Source: Silene conica (Eukaryota > Streptophyta > Magnoliopsida > Caryophyllales > Caryophyllaceae). Taken from it: 64,000 bases of DNA. Position 1 is the stretch's first letter. Each line of letters begins with the position of its first letter. Positions 1 to 12,900 of this stretch are shown here, piece by piece. A program made the position numbers and the translations under genes. Under the pieces are notes generated by a model. That model saw only the letters and a program-made list of their open reading frames with translations. It ran no database searches and was not told the DNA's origin. The stretch spans positions 53,850,202 to 53,914,201 of the forward strand of contig CM055312.2 in assembly GCA_029255685.2 (NCBI GenBank). The letters are read 5' to 3'.

Positions 1-2463
1 TCTTCAATATGTTTAAGCACTGCCACAGGTAAAATAAAGATAGAGGCCCAATATCTATGTAAGGTAGAGAGGACAGCCTTGATAAGGACAAGTCTGCCTG
101 CATAGGATAACTTCCTAGACCCCAAGGCTCTAATTCTTTCCAAAACTTTGTCAATGAGAGGCCTGCAATCCTGAGCATTCAATCTAGTGGACTTGATAGG
201 GACTCCCAAATACTTGAAAGGTAAAGAACCTTCCACACAACCAGAGATGTAAGCAATATCCTCTCTAAGTGTAGAATCAACCCCATTAAAATACACATTA
301 GATTTGCCTGGGCTCATTTGAAGACCTGAGGCCTCTGAAAAAGTAGCAAAGGTCCTCAAAAGGATCATAATGGAAGCACTATCTCCTTTACAGAAAAGGA
401 GTAAATCATCAGCAAACATAAGACTTGAAAGCTTAAGAGGACTACATAGAGGATGAAATTTGAAGTTCATGTTGCTTGTGGTATGATTAAGAAGTCTTGT
501 AAGATACTCCATACAAATGGTGAAGAGGAGCGGGATAAGGGGTCCCCTTGCCTGAGCCCTCTTTGCCCTTTAAAGAAGCCAAAAGTATCTCCATTTAAGC
601 TTAAGGAGTAAGAGGCAGTGGTAACACATTCCATGATGAGGTTGATAAAAGGAGCAGGGAAATTTAAGGCCATAAGCATCTGGTTGAGAAAAGACCACTC
701 AATGGTATCATATGCTTTTTGCAAGTCTATCTTAAAGAGACATCTGGGGGAGACTGATTTCCTGCCATATAGTTTGATGAGGTCTTGACAGATGAGAATG
801 TTATCAAGGATATGTCTGCCATGTATAAAACCTCCTTGAGTAGGGGAGATTAGGTCTGGAAGGACATTGGCAAGCCTTGAGCATATCAACTTTGAAATAA
901 CCTTGTAAATAATGTTGCAACAGGCTATGGGTCTGAATTGATGAACATGCTGAGGGTTCACACCTTTAGGAATTAAAGTAAGAGTGGTGCAGTTTAATTG
1001 CTTCAGAAGTTGTCCATGATTGAAGAATTCATGAACAGCCTCACACAATCCCAGCTTGCTTTGAAAAACTGACTGGAGTAGCCATCTGGACCTGGAGCTT
1101 TGTCATTGGGAATGCTAAACAAGCAGTTTTTTATTTCATCATCACTGACTGGCTGTAACAGAAGATGAGTATGCAGATTAGAGCAAACAGGCATTTGTTG
1201 TACCACTTCAAATTTGACATTAGCAATTGTTTTCTTACTACCCAAAAGAGATTGATAGAAAAGAAGAAAGGCTTGTTGGATATCTGCCTTAGAAGTGTCT
1301 TGAGTGCCATTCCCATCACTGATTTGAGTAACTTGGTTCCTTCTTCTTCTGCCTCTGATAATACCATGGAAATAAGAAGTATTAGCATCTCCCTCCTTCA
1401 TCCAGTGGGCTTTTGCCTTCTGTTTAAGAAAGGTAAATTCCTGCTGATCCAATAGGTTACTGGCTGCAGCAGCAATTAACTCCTGTTGCTTCTTCTGGGG
1501 ATTGCCAGGATCTAGGATAAGGGCTTCCTGACAGGTCTTTAGTTCAGCTCTGGCTGCAGCAGCAGCCACCTCAATATCAGCAAATTTTGATTTATTCAGA
1601 GTTTTTAGAGGGTACTTGAGCCTTCTCATCTTCTGTGTGATTCTATACATAGCAGTGCCCTCTACTGGTTGTTCCCAAATATTAGTAACCAAAGCCAAGA
1701 AGTCAGGATCTGAACACCAGAAATTAGCAAACTTAAAAGGCCTATTCTTGTGAGCCATATCTGCCTGAGATTTAATAATGCAGGGAGTATGATCAAAGTT
1801 TCCTTCAGGCAGAAAGTGTGCTATGTAATCTGGAAAATGAGTCTGCCATGCCTGATTTATTAAAAACCTATCCAGTCTGGAATACACACTATCTGCAGGC
1901 TGTTGTTTGTTGTTCCAAGTGTAAAAGGCTCCAAGAGAAGGACAATGCTCAAAGTCACAGTAAGTTAGGCAATCTTGAAAAGGGGTTGCTTCCTGGGGTG
2001 TGAAACCCCCTCCTAATCTTTCATCAGGGTTTAAAACACAATTGAAATCACCCCCTACTGCCCAAGGACCTCTCATAGTGTCAGCAATTGATTTGAGGGA
2101 TTCCCAAAGAACCTCTCTTTCATAGATGCCATTAAAAGCATAGACCCATGTAACATGACAAGCAGTCTGGGAGTTTTTGTTCAGTAAATAGACATGGATG
2201 TATTGAGGATCATAAGCCAGTATGTTAACAGAGAAAAGATTCGGATCCCAACCAACCCATATACGTCCCCCATCATGGGTATGAACATTTGTTGTAATAC
2301 TCCAATTATTAAACAAGCTCAAAATTGAATGTTGCTTAGAAGCTTTTATTTTGGTTTCTAAGAGGGCAAAGAAACCAACATTATTATCTAACAAAAACTT
2401 ATTTACATACTGATGCTTGAGGGGAGTGTTCATACCCCTCACATTCCAGAAGTTCAAAATCAT
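1..2463 (-). pseudogene. LINE1 ORF2 (endonuclease-reverse transcriptase), broken and partial
   Basis: ORF2 copies the element RNA at a nicked target. The ATG at 2463 overlaps the ORF1 stop. Residues 1-230 form an AP-like endonuclease, with LLETKI (catalytic Glu), GGDFNC, YTWNN, SRLDRFL and DHTPCI motifs in the usual order. A linker follows, then the RT start ([19 protein letters not shown]). The frame shifts near 1050-1060. The RT continues at 1048-530 ([38 protein letters not shown]) and shifts again near 525-535. The FADD catalytic motif lies at 405-416, and sequence like the RT thumb and connection runs on to position 1. The C-terminal zinc-finger part is outside the window. Confidence 0.88.
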
Positions 2464-3671
2464 TGAGACCTTTGAGGGGAAGGTACCCTCAAAACTCTCC
2501 TTGGAGAATTAATCCCCCTAGTAGCTGCTTCCTTGAAGGAAGAATGTAAAGGAGATGTGACTGGCATTAATTCAGGAGGCATGCCAAAAAGAGGATTGGC
2601 AGGGTAATCCTCTGAAATAGTAACTGGTTCTGTTCCATGTAATGGTGCTGGCATTGGGGGTCCCTGGCTCCTCTCAACAATCAGAGGTGAAGTAAGAGTA
2701 GCTGGAGTCTCCTTCTTTTTCCATACCTGTTTAGGTATGGGTGCACTTTTCCTCAATTTCCTGCAGGTCTTCTCATCGTGGCCATAAATATGCCATTGGG
2801 GACATTTGACCGGCTTCCACTCAAACTCCACAGGTATTTCCACCACTTGTTGCTTCTCATCTCTAATTTTGATGCTTGCAGGACATTTCTGCCCCATGGT
2901 TACCTCAACCAGAACTCTGGCAAATCCCAGTCTGGTTTTGTTTTGTGTTGCTGTATCTTTCTGCAAAACTGTACCAATTTTACCTGCAATTTTGTCTAAA
3001 CTCACCCCCTAGAACTTAAGAGGGAGTTTGTGCAGCCTGATCCATGTAGGGACAGTTTTGACCTCTTCCTTCTCAAGATTAATGTCAGGCATCCATTTCT
3101 TTATGATAACTGGCTTGCTATCAAACAAATGAGTTCCTGCAGCCAGAACTGCTGCTTGCATCTCTTGTGTTTGGAACCTCACGACAAAAACTCCATTTGG
3201 TAAGTAGGATATGGAATCCATCTTATGGTGTTTCCAAATCCTCTTGATATATCCTTCGAAAACTGGCCATGGTGGATTGGATCCTAACACAAAGCCATAA
3301 ATAGCATTATTCCAATATTCTAGTTCATCCTTAACGTCTTCTTCTGTTATGTCAATGATATCATCCTCTATGTCATCAACCATTGCAGCAATAGAACGTC
3401 CATGGCGATCATACCATTCATCCTCAGTATCCTCCATACCAGATTTGGAACTTACAGCAGTAGTATCTGGTTTGTCTGTAATACCCAGTTCTTGATCAGA
3501 AAAGGCAGGCATGCCTGCTATAGTCCTCATGCTTCCATGTTTTTGTGCCAACGAATCATTAGGTTTAGAAGTCATCCCATCATTAGTTAATTGCTTGTTC
3601 CTCTCCTTGCTTTTAGGGCCTTTCCTTGTAGTAATGTTGTCCAGAATACTAGGAGAATTATCCATAGCCAA
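2460..3671 (-). pseudogene. LINE1 ORF1 (DUF4283 / zinc-knuckle protein), broken
   Basis: ORF1 of plant L1 elements encodes an RNA-binding protein that coats the element RNA. The N-terminal part begins with ATG at 3671 and is acidic around residues 80-125. It then shows a DUF4283-like fold with the family's typical ending, TWIRLHKLPLKF. An in-frame TAG at 3009-3011 stands where related proteins usually have Trp (LKFW). The same frame then continues with GVSLDKIAGKIG and a degraded CCHC knuckle (CPQWHIYGHDEKTC, second Cys replaced). A Pro/Ser-rich tail follows, up to the TGA at 2460-2462. That stop overlaps the ORF2 start as ATGA. The protein would be about 400 aa without the nonsense codon. 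Confidence 0.85.
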
Positions 3672-3725
3672 GATGCACAGGATTCCTCAAAGCAGCCGTC
3701 CAAGTTTTGCTAAATCGCCATAATC

Positions 3726-4960
3726 ATCAGTTAAGTTACTCTCTAGTCGGGGAAACCACTCTTGATACAGATCGCTTGTGAGATACGACCTTTGCGAATG
3801 CGGATTTGCAAATTGTCTTACATTGAGTGGGAGAAATTTTAAAAGGATATGAGAATCGGTTATCGCACCTACACTTGTACAGCCAAGTGGGAGTTTTTTG
3901 GAGCTTGTGTCCTCCACATGTAGTGTGATAACGTCATTGCACATACCCTTGTACGGACAAGTGGGAGATTGTTGGGGCTGGTGTCCTTGACAATTAAGTA
4001 CAATGACTTATTAAATCTCTTTAAGGATCACAAGGGCATACTTCAGTATTATTATCAGTTGATCCACGTTTATCAATAACGGTTGGCTTGCTAGATAAGT
4101 TTGACGTTATTGTCATACGGATGGCGGTGATCAACTGGTCCCTATACGTCACACCTATAGGACACGTTTGAGAGATGTGAAGGTATGAAAATACAGTCAC
4201 ATTTATGCCGGATACGACTAAACAGTTAGTCAGAGGTATTGACTATTACATTAGTCAATGAGATGTTGAGATTATTATTTAATACGGATTAAATAATTTT
4301 AGCTAATACGGATTACATGTTTAATTCGTAAAATTAAATATAAGCAGTTATATTTAATTAAATATTCTATTTGCGTATTAATATAAACAGTTATATTAAT
4401 TTGGGTAATTATACAATATCCTAATTTTATCAGACCGTTATTAATACATCGACTGCATTAATATCTGATAACACGTATGCGATTTATAATAAAAACCCCG
4501 CAAATAATATTTAGCAAAACGGGTCGAATCATGCAAAGGAATAAGGTAAGAGTGGACAAAGCCCACTCTTACCCTAATTCGGCTGACCCACCCGATTGCT
4601 ACATAAGGAGAGTCCTTCTCCTTATGTCAGTAACTGTTGAATCATAATTCTCACAATTAGGGTTTTGAGAGCATTCTTCTCCCAAAACTCAGATCTCACA
4701 TCTAAAGCCTCAATAACTCTCCCCATATTGCAAGGCAATTGGAGAGTACTTTCTAGCACACGCGGCATCATCTCAAACAAAGTCTTGGGTGCAAGTTATA
4801 GGAGGGAATTTACTTTAATTTCTGTTCTTAGGCCTATTCAAGCAAGGACCCAAGGTTGTATTCTTTTTCATGTTTTTATTTATCTTATGACAATAATCAC
4901 AACTGTAATTTTCATTATAATCCTGCAAGTTTAGGGCGAATACATGCTTTATTCCCCACA
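3726..4960 (+). mobile_element. 3' end of a Ty1/copia element, family A (3' region and 3' LTR)
   Basis: The stretch 3726-3969 matches the non-coding 3' region of element A (14570-14807), including two purine-rich AAGTGGGAG tracts. It is followed by a full LTR at 3970-4960 that starts TGTTGGGG and ends CCCCACA. The upstream part of this copy is missing and the LINE abuts it. A downstream target-site repeat cannot be tested because the 5' end is not in the window. The LTR differs from those of A at many sites, so this is an older, broken copy. Confidence 0.85.
3970..4960 (+). repeat. Copia family A LTR (991 bp)
   Basis: This LTR begins TGTTGGGGCTGGTG and ends ATTCCCCACA. It contains the family stem at 4601-4627, whose arms ACATAAGGAGA and TCTCCTTATGT are perfectly complementary. 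Confidence 0.9.
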
Positions 4961-6981
4961 TAGACAAGATTGCGACAGATGACAACATCGCAAATCCTCT
5001 CACTAAACCATTAAGACATGATAAACATGAAGGGCACGTTATTTCAATGGGAATTAAACGTGTGACTGAGTTGTATTAGTACTTTTTGTGAATTGGATAT
5101 TGTATCTATTTCATATACTATTTATAACACCATCGATTTTGTTTTATATATTGTTTTTCATGTGGATTGTACTGACAACACTGAACACCACAAAGTGAAC
5201 TGAATTACATTATATTTGTTTTTGTCCGTAATCGCCTACACGAGCTGATAACTCTGGCAATTATTTTGTGACGTCGATTGATGGTGGGTTCAATAAACTA
5301 TAAGTCAAACCGTTGACTGATCGATCACAGATACGAGATTATAACGATAACTCGTAGGACATTTTCGTGACGACGCAATGGAGTCCTAAATGTTACAGAA
5401 CATTCGGTGTCGGGTCGTGAATAGGACGTCCATCGTGTTCCTTGAGTCGATTCTTTTGACTGTCGACTGTTTCTTGAGATAAAAGGCATTTTTGGGTGAC
5501 TTTGATTTCTTTCTCACTAGCTGACCGTAACTGGGGGTAAGCAGATTTTTTTGGGTCATTTCATACTGTGCTTACATCTGCAAGATTCGAGTTGAAAGAA
5601 ATATCCACCCCTTATCAGTTTTAATATTTCTCAGGGCCACTCGAGGAGTAGTAACTGAAATGCTTGGCCAAGATCGAATAATGATTCGTTATCAGTTGAG
5701 TTACTCTCTAGTCGGGGAAACCACTCTTGATACAAATCGCTTGTAAAATACGACCTTTGTGAATACATATTTGCAAATTGTTTTACATTGAGTGGGAGAA
5801 ATTTAATTGGATATGAGAATCGGTTATCGCACATACCCTTGTACGGACAAGTGGGAGATTGTTGGAGTTAGTGTCCTCAACAGTTAGTGCGACAACACGG
5901 ATAAATCTCTTAAAGGAACACAGGGTATACTTTGTATTTTAGCCAGTTGATTCACGTTTATCAATAAAGGTTGGCTTGCTAGAAAGTTTGACGTTATTGT
6001 CATACAGATGGCGGTAATCAACTGGTCCCTAAGAGTCACACCTAAAGGATGGAATCTGAGAGATATGATTAGATGAAAATGTAATCATATTGATACCCTA
6101 TATGACTAAACGATTAGTCAATGTAATGATGACATAATTATTTAATACTGATTCAATAATATTAGCTAAGACGAATTAAAATGTTAATTCGTAATTAAAT
6201 ATAAAATGTTATATTTAATTATGTGTAATGAAATTATTTAATAAAGATTAAATGATTTAATTAAATATAAAAGGTTATATTTAATTAGTGGATTATAAAT
6301 ATAAGATATTTATAAGATATAACATTACACGAGATATAACCGATTCTATAAAGATAGAATTTCGGTCTGAGCAATTATTAAGTTGTTCAGTTGTTGTGAA
6401 GTGTTGTAGGTAGAACCAAATACTGATTTCTAGCAAGCCAACCGTTATTGATAAACGTGAATCAACTAGCTAAAATACAAAGCATACCCTGTGTTCCTTT
6501 AAGAGATTTATCCGTGTTGTCGCACTAACTGTTGAGGACACTAACTCCAACAATCTCCCACTTGTCCGTACAAGGGTATGTGCGATAACCGATTCTCATA
6601 TCCAATTAAATATAAGTTGTCCTAGTTGATGTCTAATAGCAAGGTTTTTTGCAGCTATAAATAGGACATTCACTCTGCACTTAAGGAGAACGAGTTACAC
6701 GACTACTTCCCTCCTCTCTCTAGCTTTCATCTTACACAAAATTAAAGGTAATTTTGCAATTTCTAGCTCTGGAAAGGGTATTTCTCAGGACATCTTGGGT
6801 GCAACGATTAGGAGGATATTTGTTTTGATATCTGATCTTAGGCCTTTGCAAGGACATAAGGTTAATTCTTGATCCCAATCTTTCTATCTTGTTCTTCGTT
6901 TATGACTATAAATCATACATTATAAATTTGTTATAATCCTACATATAAAGAATTGGGAATATATACGGATATTTCCCCACA
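4961..6981 (+). mobile_element. 3' end of copia family D (pol tail, 3' region, LTR)
   Basis: 4961-5079 encodes the end of a copia polyprotein (motif ATDDNIANPLTKPL, then the stop). The same type of non-coding 3' region seen in element A follows at 5080-5859, with a single purine tract AAGTGGGAG. The LTR spans 5860-6981, starts TGTTGGAGTTAG, ends TTCCCCACA and has a TATA-like CTATAAATAGG at about 6654. It is a relative of family A with a diverged LTR. The element is truncated and broken. The family A LTR at 3970-4960 sits directly against its pol tail, so that copy inserted into it. Confidence 0.8.
5802..6610. repeat. 182-bp inverted duplication of an LTR head
   Basis: Sequence at 5802-5983 (end of the 3' region plus the first ~120 bp of the D LTR) is repeated as its near-perfect reverse complement at 6429-6610, inside the same LTR. 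The loop between the arms is about 445 bp. The right arm interrupts the LTR just upstream of the TATA-like site, and LTR sequence resumes at about 6611. Confidence 0.85.
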
Positions 6982-7084
6982 TCTTCTTGCCCTTGTCCAT
7001 GCTTGAATGCCCTATTTACCATAAAAAGAGCATATATCACAACTTGTATCATATATCAAATGTGAATTAAAAACATGAAAGAAG
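6982..7084 (-). mobile_element. Copia remnant E, part separated by insertion of A
   Basis: This short minus-strand stretch lies between the D LTR and the target-site repeat of element A. Read on the minus strand it resembles the protease region of a copia polyprotein. It is the expected continuation of the gag remnant on the other side of A (15803 onward). The assignment rests on position and weak similarity. Confidence 0.5.
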
Positions 7085-7089
7085 GGGTA

Positions 7090-8079
7090 TGTTGGGGCTG
7101 GTGTCCTTGACAATTAAGTACAATGACTTATTAAATCTCTTTAAGGATCACAAGGGCATACTTTTGTATTATTACCAGTTGATCCACGTTTATCAATAAC
7201 GGTTGGCTTGCTAGATAAGTTTGACGTTATTGTCATACGGATGGCGGTGATCAACTGGTCCCTATACGTCACACCTATAGGACACGTTTGAGAGATGTGA
7301 AGGTATGAAAATACAGTCACATTTATGCCGGATATGACTAAACAGTTAGTCAGAGGTGTTGACTAATAAATTAGTCAATAAGATGTTGAGATTATTATTT
7401 AATACGGATTAAATAATTTTAGCTAATACGGATTACAAGATTAACTCGTAAATTAAATATAAACGGTTATATTTAATTAAATATAGTATTCGCGTATTAA
7501 TATAAACAGTTATATTAATTTGGGTAATTAGACAATATCGTATTTTGTCAGACCATTATTAATATATCGACTGTATTAATATCTGATAACATGTTACGAT
7601 TTATAAATAAAACCCGCGAACAACTTAAAGCTAAACGGGTCGAATCACGCATAGGTATAAGGTAAGAGTGGAAAAAGCCCACTCCTACCCTACCCGTTCG
7701 GCCGACCATGTGGTACTACATAAGGAGAGTTTTTCTCCTTATGTCAGGGACTGGTTGAATCACAATCTCAAGAATTAGGGTTTTGAGAACATCTTTTTCC
7801 CAAAACTCAGATCTCACATCTAAAACCTCACAAAAGCTCTCCCCATATTGCAAGGCAATTGGAGAGTATTTTCTAGCACACGCGGCATCATCTCAATCAA
7901 GTCTTGGGTGCAAGTTATAGGAGGGAATTTACTTTAATTCCTGTTCTTAGGCCATAAGCACAAAGGACCACAGGTTGAATCCTTTTTCATGCTTTTTATT
8001 AACTTATGACTATAAACACAACTGTATTTTTCATTATAATCCTGCAAGTTTAGGGTGAATACATGCTTTATTCCCCACA
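7090..8079 (+). repeat. 5' LTR of element A
   Basis: The LTR starts TGTTGGGG, ends CCCCACA and is 990 bp long, the same length as its partner at 14808-15797. The conserved stem ACATAAGGAGA / TCTCCTTATGT is at 7718-7744. Confidence 0.97.
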
Positions 8080-8081
8080 AG

Positions 8082-8093
8082 TGGTATCAGAGA
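8082..8093 (+). other. Primer-binding site of element A
   Basis: TGGTATCAGAGA lies two bases after the LTR. It matches the plant copia consensus TGGTATCAGAGC, complementary to the 3' end of initiator methionine tRNA, at all but the last base. Confidence 0.85.
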
Positions 8094-9913
8094 CTTAGGC
8101 CATGAAAATTTTACTTTTGTGTTTTTCATAAGTTTTTTTTAAAAAGATTTTGAAAAATCTCGTTTCTGCCGCTGCGTCGGTCGGTCGACCAGTATTAGCG
8201 GTCGGTCGACCGCCCCTGTGGGAGTTTTCTGTTTTTTTTAAAAACAGTTTCCTTTGTGGGTTTTCGATCTTGTTTTTCGATTCCTGTTTACATATTGTTA
8301 ATTAATCGATATTCTTGACAATATGTGAACCTTTGTTGATGTTATTTTTGATTTACTTGTTTTAAATCAAAGTTTAAAAGGTAAAAACTTGTGTTAATTT
8401 CAAAAATTGCAGCGTTTTGCGTTTTCTGAAATTCGTTTTTACTGCATGTTGGTCGGTCGACCTAATTAATAGGTCGGTCGACCGATTTCACTGTTGCAGA
8501 ATTTTTCCGTTTTTCAGCAGGAGGTCGGTCGACCACAAGTTCTGGTCGGTCGACCTCCCCCCTGTAACAGACTCGTTTTTTTATTTTATTTTCGAAAATA
8601 ACATGTTTTATTTTCACATGGCTTAAAATAATATACTATATACGGAAATAGTGTATTATTTAGTGAAACGGTTCACCCTCGTTTGATACATATTGTTTTA
8701 AAACAGTTTAAAATAATGGATTATATGTTTGTTAAAATTGGTGATTAAAACGGTATAGTCACTTAATTTTAATCTTAAAAGGTGGTTTGGTATAAATTTA
8801 TTAATCATAATAACAGTATTATGTCATGTATGAATTTTAATTTAGTTGATGCATTTTATTTATCGTCTTGCTGAATGTCTAATGAATGCTTTCAATAACG
8901 TATTTAATTTTGCAAACGGTTGTAACTTAGTGTGGCCTTAGAAGATTGTGTCACCGTAATGATGGGACACAGTCTTGCTTGTAATCTTGAGATCTTGAAT
9001 CTCCGTTTTGGGTTTTTGCCATGTAATTACTTTTGTATTTAAATTAGAATGTATCTAGGACTACTTTTGTAATTTAAATTAGTAATTTTGTGAAGACCAA
9101 AGACAAGACGGAGACCGGATGCTCACTCCCGCTGCAAGGACCAAGATAGAACATCAAGACAAGCTTCTAGGGTCCAACGGTGGATTCCAAGTTGTTTCAT
9201 GTTTATTTTGGTAGGATAGGCCACACTAGGACTTTTATTTACGTTTATTGCATTTATCTTTACGCTTTCATCGATAATAGCTTGCATCATATTCCGCCTA
9301 AAAACCAAACCACCTATATCATGCCTGAAAACTGACTCATGTAGAGGTCTCGCGTTAGTTTTCTGTGACAATACAGATGTCACATGTCTTTTAAAAGCCA
9401 TCACTTTATTTAATTCATTCACGCAAATGCTAGTTTTTAGTTCACTTAAATATGGATAAATAAAAGTTGATGGGGTCTTCCTCGTATAACCAAAAATTGA
9501 GATTAGTCTTTATAAATCAGCCTCCCATGAATCCCTTCTTCGTCGGTAGGCATAATATGACCCCTTCTACGTCAGGTAAGTGGGAACAGATGATTTATTT
9601 TATCTCAACATCATGGTCACTCGATAATATTCCAGTGACTGAGATGGACTAATAGATAGATATACGGAAATCTATCGACCAAGAGTTCCAACGATTGGAA
9701 TTAGCCAAACTGTGGGCTTATCAATATACGGAAATTGAGTCTTGGGATCGTTTATATAATTCTTGAGGGAGATCAATTATATAAATGCATGAGTCTACGA
9801 GTTTAAATTCAATTTAATATAGACTTAAATCATAACAATAAGTTGCTTATATGGTTTTGTTTTATCTTCTTTTCAGTGTAGAACACGTTCATTAAAACTG
9901 CTGTAAAACTAAA
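8094..9913 (+). other. Long non-coding leader of element A
   Basis: About 1.8 kb separate the primer-binding site from the gag start. The stretch is AT-rich. Apart from the palindromic motifs I see no conserved coding frame, and the short frames here lack any recognisable domain. A2 has a leader of similar length. Confidence 0.7.
8176..8554 (+). repeat. Three pairs of GGTCGGTCGACC palindromic motifs in the leader of A
   Basis: Six copies of GGTCGGTCGACC occur as three pairs, at 8176-8211, 8451-8483 and 8523-8554. Members of a pair are separated by 8-9 nt. Each copy contains the palindrome GGTCGACC. The motifs stand out in otherwise T-rich leader sequence. A2 has a different palindrome at matching leader positions. 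Confidence 0.9.
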
Positions 9914-12900
9914 ATGGCTGGTGAAGACCCAATGCCAAGTGCCAAACTAGCACGTGAATCCTGGCTAAAAGCCTTCATGGACTCCGTGAATCAGTCAACT
10001 AGACTGAGGAATGATGGGTCAAACTTCTCTGACTGGGAGGCAGCACTACGGAATGCTGCCATTGCTGACGGAAAGCTCAAGTTCTTAACTGAGCCCATTC
10101 CGCCACACCCAGGAACTGGAGCTAGAGCCAACGAAATTCGCGCTCATAGCGATTTCGTTATGGAAGCGGGTGCGATAAAGAACGTACTCATCTATGCAAT
10201 GGAATCCAATTTGCAAAGACGCTTCATAACCCATGGTGCAAACAAGATTTTCACCACGCTCACTAACGAATTCTCCAAGGCTCCGAGAATCGTTTCTTAT
10301 GAGCATACCTGTCGCTTCTTTGAGGCGAAACTCCAGAAGGGCCAAGCTGTTAGCCCACATATTCTCAACATGATTGAGAATATCGAGAAACTGGAGTCCC
10401 TAAACTGCAAGATCAGTGAGAACATCATCGTTGATCGCATGCTTCATTCGCTTCATGATGGGTTCGCCCTCTTTAGGGCCAACTACTACATGAACGACAT
10501 GAAGAAGACTCCTCATGAGCTCCACTCCCTTCTCGTACAGACTGAGAAGGATCTGAAATTAAGTGGGAGCATGAAGCAGGATGTTCTCATGATCTCCAGT
10601 AAGGGAAAAGGTAAAGGGAAGGCTAAAGCTCAGGGCGACCTAGCATTAGGTAAGCCCAGGTTCAAGAAACCAGGATTTGCTAAGAGTGGGCCAGGTGAGT
10701 CGAGTAACTCACAAGGCAAGACAAAGAGCAAGGATACAAGCATGGAATGTCACCATTGCCACAAGACTGGGCATTGGAGGCGCTCATGCCCCGTGTATCG
10801 CGAGGACATTAAGGCAGGCCGCGTTACCCCTGTTGGTATGTCTTCTTCTTCTTTTATTCACATGATTGAGATTAACCACGCAAGTTGCGGAACTTGGGTA
10901 CTTGATACTGGTTGTGGTTCTCATCTATGTAATCATGTGCAGGGCCTCCGAAACCAAGAACCCCTAATCAAGGGTGAGGTGGACCTGCGTGTCGGGAATG
11001 GAGCACGTGTGGCTGCAGTCTCGAAGGGAACATACGTAATCCAACTTCCAAGTGGATTCGAGTTATTTTTATATAACTGTTATTATGTTCCTAGTTTATC
11101 CAAAAACATTATTTCAGTTTCTGCACTTGACAAACTTGGTTTTTCATTTGTAATAGAGAATAATAGCTGTATTTTCTCCGTACACAATATGATTTATGGC
11201 AAGGCAGTTTCCATGAATGGAATTTATGTTTTAGATCAAACTACTGAGATATTACATGTGAATAATAAAAGAATAAAGGTAGGTGACAAAGATCAAACTT
11301 ACCTATGGCATTGTCGTATGGGACACATAAATGAGAAACGCGTTAAACAGCTCATACAGAATGGAGCTATTTCGCCCTTTGATTTCGAATCATATGGCAC
11401 GTGTGAATCATGTCTCATCGGCAAAATGACTCGTATTTCCTTCAAAGGTGTTGGAATGCGCGCTGCCGACCTATTAGGACTCATACATACGGGCGTATGT
11501 GGACCTATGTCGATCAACGCACGAGAAGGCTATAGGTATTTCATCACTTTCACGGATGATTTGAGTAGATATGGCTATGTCTACTTGATGAAACATAAAA
11601 GTGAATCCTTTGACAAGTTCAAAGAATACCAGAATCGGATACAGAACCAGCTGGGTAGAAAGATTAAAGCACTACGCTCGGATCGTGGTGGTGAGTATCT
11701 TTCACGCGAGTTTGATCAACACCTAAAAGACTGTGGGATCGTGCTACAGTTGACTCCACCTGGAACACCACAATTAAATGGTGTGTCCGAACGGAGAAAT
11801 CGAACTTTACTTGATATGGTTCGATCCATGATGAGTCACACCGTTGTGCCTGATTCATTGTGGGGCTATGCTCTTTTGTCAGCCGCTCTAATACTTAACC
11901 GAAGTCCGTCTAAAGCTGTTGACAAGACTCCATTCGAGTTATGGAAGGGAACGGTCCCCAACTTGTCCTTTATTCGGGTTTGGGGCTGCGAGGCTTATGT
12001 CAAGTGGAGACACGAGGATAAGCTCGGCCCGCGATCGGTCAAGACATACTTTATAGGCTACCCAAAGGGAACGTTTGGTCATTACTTCTACTCGCCTACC
12101 GAACAACGTGTTTTTGTTGCGGCTAGTGCGACGTTCTTAGAGAAAGAATTTCTCGAGAACAAGTCGAGTAATAGAACCTTCGAGTTATCGGAGGTTCAAG
12201 AACCAACTACCGAGCAACCATTGGAGGAAACAGTACCTTCAACCGAGGCTGCGGTAGATATCCCTGAGGAACCTAGGAGGTCAGGAAGAGTCTCTATTCC
12301 ACCGGACAGATACATTGGTATGGTCGAGGAACACAATACAGATGACGTCTTACTCCTAGAGGGTAATGAACCCACAACCTATAAAGGTCCCATGACCAGT
12401 TCTGACTCAAAGCTATGGCTAGAAGCCATGCAATCCGAGATGGACTCCATGTATGAGAACAACGTGTGGGATCTTGTGGACCTACCTGCAAAGGTACGTC
12501 CCCTTCAATGCAAATGGCTTTACAAGATAAAGCATGTCGTGGAAGGACAACAAGATATCCATAAGGCTAGACTAGTTGCTAAAGGTTTCACCCAAGTGCC
12601 AGGCTTGCACTACGATGAGATCTTTGCACCCGTAGTCATGCTACGTTCCATTCGGATTATCTTAGCGATCGCCGCATTTCATGACTATGAAATATGGCAA
12701 ATGGACGTTAAAACCGCCTTCTTAAACGGTTATTTGGAGGAAGAGTTGTACATGGTACAACCCGAGGGTTTTATCGATCCAGCACATCCTAAGAAAGTTT
12801 GCAAGCTTAAGCGTTCCATCTATGGACTTAAGCAAGCATCGCGGAGTTGGAATCATCGCTTCGACCAACTGATAAAAAAGAATGGGTTCATTCGATCAGT

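Larger units (their letters stand above)
1..3722 (-). mobile_element. L1-type LINE (LINE1), 3' part beyond window
   Basis: This is a non-LTR retrotransposon reading leftwards. It has ORF1 with a DUF4283-like RNA-binding part and a degenerate zinc knuckle, then ORF2 with an endonuclease followed by reverse transcriptase, which is the normal order for plant L1 elements. The 5' end lies at about 3722, where sequence matching the 3' region of copia family A resumes. The LINE therefore appears to sit inside, or abut, a copia copy. The element is cut by the window start within the RT region, so its tail and target-site duplication cannot be seen. It is broken by at least one nonsense change in ORF1 and two frame changes in ORF2. 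Confidence 0.9.

Noticed and set aside
9123-9422. 99-codon minus-strand frame in the leader of element A
   Set aside because: Only shortened in A2 (44483-44668, opposite strand relative to the window), without a domain. Probably a chance frame in non-coding leader.
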